Of a stretch of DNA of 6,162 nucleotides, positions 5,286-6,162 are shown piece by piece (the stretch's first letter is position 1; every line of letters begins with the position of its first letter). The DNA is from RUG760 sp045642205. Lineage in GTDB: Bacteria; Bacillota; Clostridia; Lachnospirales; Bianqueaceae. The notes beneath the pieces are model-generated. The model searched no databases, was not told the DNA's origin, and saw only the letters and a program-made list of their open reading frames with translations. The position numbers and the translations under genes are program-made. Location: the NCBI GenBank assembly GCA_045642205.1, contig JAZUIK010000031.1, positions 1-6,162 on the forward strand. Reading direction: 5' to 3'.

Positions 5286-6162
5286 TTATTCCCCGATCCT
5301 GTGAAAGAGTTTGATCTCTGCATTGTAATAATACAAACTGTCGGAAAGGAAATCTTCCTTCTTCACTTCTACTCTGTTCACTTCCCGGATCAGTTCTATG
5401 AGATTATCCTGTTTATAGTATCCGGTATCCCGTGTCATGATCATCTCATGGATCGACGAAGGGATCACGAAGAAAGAACCACCCAGAAGCTCCGCCACCT
5501 TCTCCAATAGTCCGGGATAAAAGATACAGCTCGCTCCAAAAAGAGCATCGTCGGTGGTCACGATCATGACATCCTCCGCATGTTCGCTGGTCTCCTCCCC
5601 AAGGATTTCCCAGAGTCTTCCCATATCCACCAGCATATTATGGACTCTGTGGATCTCAGCAGGAAAGTTTTTCGGTGCTTCTTTCAGGGCCCATTGATAG
5701 AGTTCCTCTTCCTTCATGCCAAAGTGGGAGAGAAGTTCCTCCGTAACGACCATGGAGTAAGCTTTATCTCCCCTCTCATCTAAGATGATACGGTACAGTA
5801 CGGAAAGATCCTCCCACTCATGGTGCGGGATCGTTTTCAGGAGCTTTTCGTTTCTCTTTGTCGATACCAGCTGCATCATGATCTTTGTCTTCATCAGAGA
5901 AAAATCTGTCAGTTCTCCCGGGACAATATCCGGCCGTTCCTCGAAACATCTTTCGATGGCCTGCACGATCTGCCAGAGAGAGGCCTGCTCTTTACCGTGA
6001 CTCAAGTACTCACGATACGCACTTCTAAGATCCAATCCCAGTGCCATGGCACTTTCCTTCGGCAGGATCCTGATCCCTAAGAAGGACTCATTCTGCAGTT
6101 TCTGGATCTCTTCGGTACTGATCTTACAGCCCTCCAGTTCTGAGCCCATGACCTTGGGCAGA
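5286..6162 (-). CDS. DUF5688-like protein of unknown function, 5' end cut by window edge
   Basis: The frame is open from the window edge to TAA at 5288-5286. An in-frame ATG at 6149 would give 287 residues, but the only purine run before it (AAGG) is two bases away, and the family, as I recall it, has some 15-20 more residues before the LGI-like block, so the true start is probably outside the window. It is soluble, acidic and has no signal peptide or membrane segment. Counting from that ATG, landmarks resembling DUF5688 are FLGIRI (23-28), KRNEKLLKTIPHHEWEDLSV (98-117), the D-x-M-x-V-T-T-D segment with FGASCIFYP (194-212), FVIPSSIHEMI (227-237) and LIELIREVN (250-258). Members of this family are common, often in several copies, in Lachnospiraceae, and their role is unknown to me. 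It is 106 bases upstream of the PLP gene, which has its own promoter, so it may belong to a separate transcript. The family assignment is from memory of motifs. Confidence 0.7.
   Translation of the reverse strand, partial: LPKVMGSELEGCKISTEEIQKLQNESFLGIRILPKESAMALGLDLRSAYREYLSHGKEQASLWQIVQAIERCFEERPDIVPGELTDFSLMKTKIMMQLVSTKRNEKLLKTIPHHEWEDLSVLYRIILDERGDKAYSMVVTEELLSHFGMKEEELYQWALKEAPKNFPAEIHRVHNMLVDMGRLWEILGEETSEHAEDVMIVTTDDALFGASCIFYPGLLEKVAELLGGSFFVIPSSIHEMIMTRDTGYYKQDNLIELIREVNRVEVKKEDFLSDSLYYYNAEIKLFHRIGE

Noticed and set aside
4283..5314. Long plus-strand open frame (343 codons) opposite the PLP lyase gene
   Set aside because: The minus strand encodes a clear PLP enzyme with all its motifs. 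The plus-strand product has no recognisable domain, is rich in His, Cys, Ser and Phe as expected from antisense translation, and runs through the promoter into the end of the neighbouring gene.

Overview
The window looks like a chromosomal segment from an anaerobic member of the Firmicutes, most likely a Lachnospiraceae or close clostridial relative. I infer this from purine-rich Shine-Dalgarno sites before every start that can be examined, GTG and TTG start codons, a DUF5688-like protein (as I recall the family, concentrated in Lachnospiraceae), cysteine-rich enzymes and a proB without a PUA domain. All convincing genes lie on the minus strand, so the biological order runs from high to low coordinates.

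Layout in transcription order. (1) 6162-5286: 3' part of a DUF5688-like protein of unknown function, cut by the window edge. (2) 5285-5180: an intergenic stretch with a good extended -10 promoter (5250-5242), a short leader with a small hairpin, and a strong ribosome binding site. (3) 5179-4235: a fold-type II PLP enzyme of the D-cysteine desulfhydrase / ACC deaminase family, with residues that favour D-cysteine desulfhydrase over ACC deaminase. (4) 4235-3024: a 12-helix major facilitator transporter whose ATG overlaps the stop of the PLP gene. (5) 2972-2130 proC, 2128-1361 proB and 1359-103 proA: the complete glutamate-to-proline pathway in order of pathway reversal, with one base between stop and start at both junctions. 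(6) 89-1: the first 29 codons of another gene, starting at TTG behind a perfect AGGAGG and running off the window.

The tight spacing, the single visible promoter at 5250-5242 and the lack of any terminator-like hairpin with a T run between 5179 and 1 suggest one transcript of at least six genes. ProB phosphorylates glutamate, ProA reduces glutamyl phosphate to glutamate-5-semialdehyde, which cyclises to pyrroline-5-carboxylate, and ProC reduces that to proline. The PLP enzyme and the transporter look like a small module for taking up or exporting an amino acid or related compound and breaking it down to pyruvate, ammonium and a sulfur species. Why this should be joined to proline synthesis is the most interesting open question. 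There is no room for a T-box leader, which controls proline genes in many other Firmicutes.

I see no RNA genes, CRISPR arrays, insertion sequences or repeats. Most of the window is ordinary metabolism; the unusual points are the gene combination, the short dcyD leader and the two genes of unknown function at the edges.
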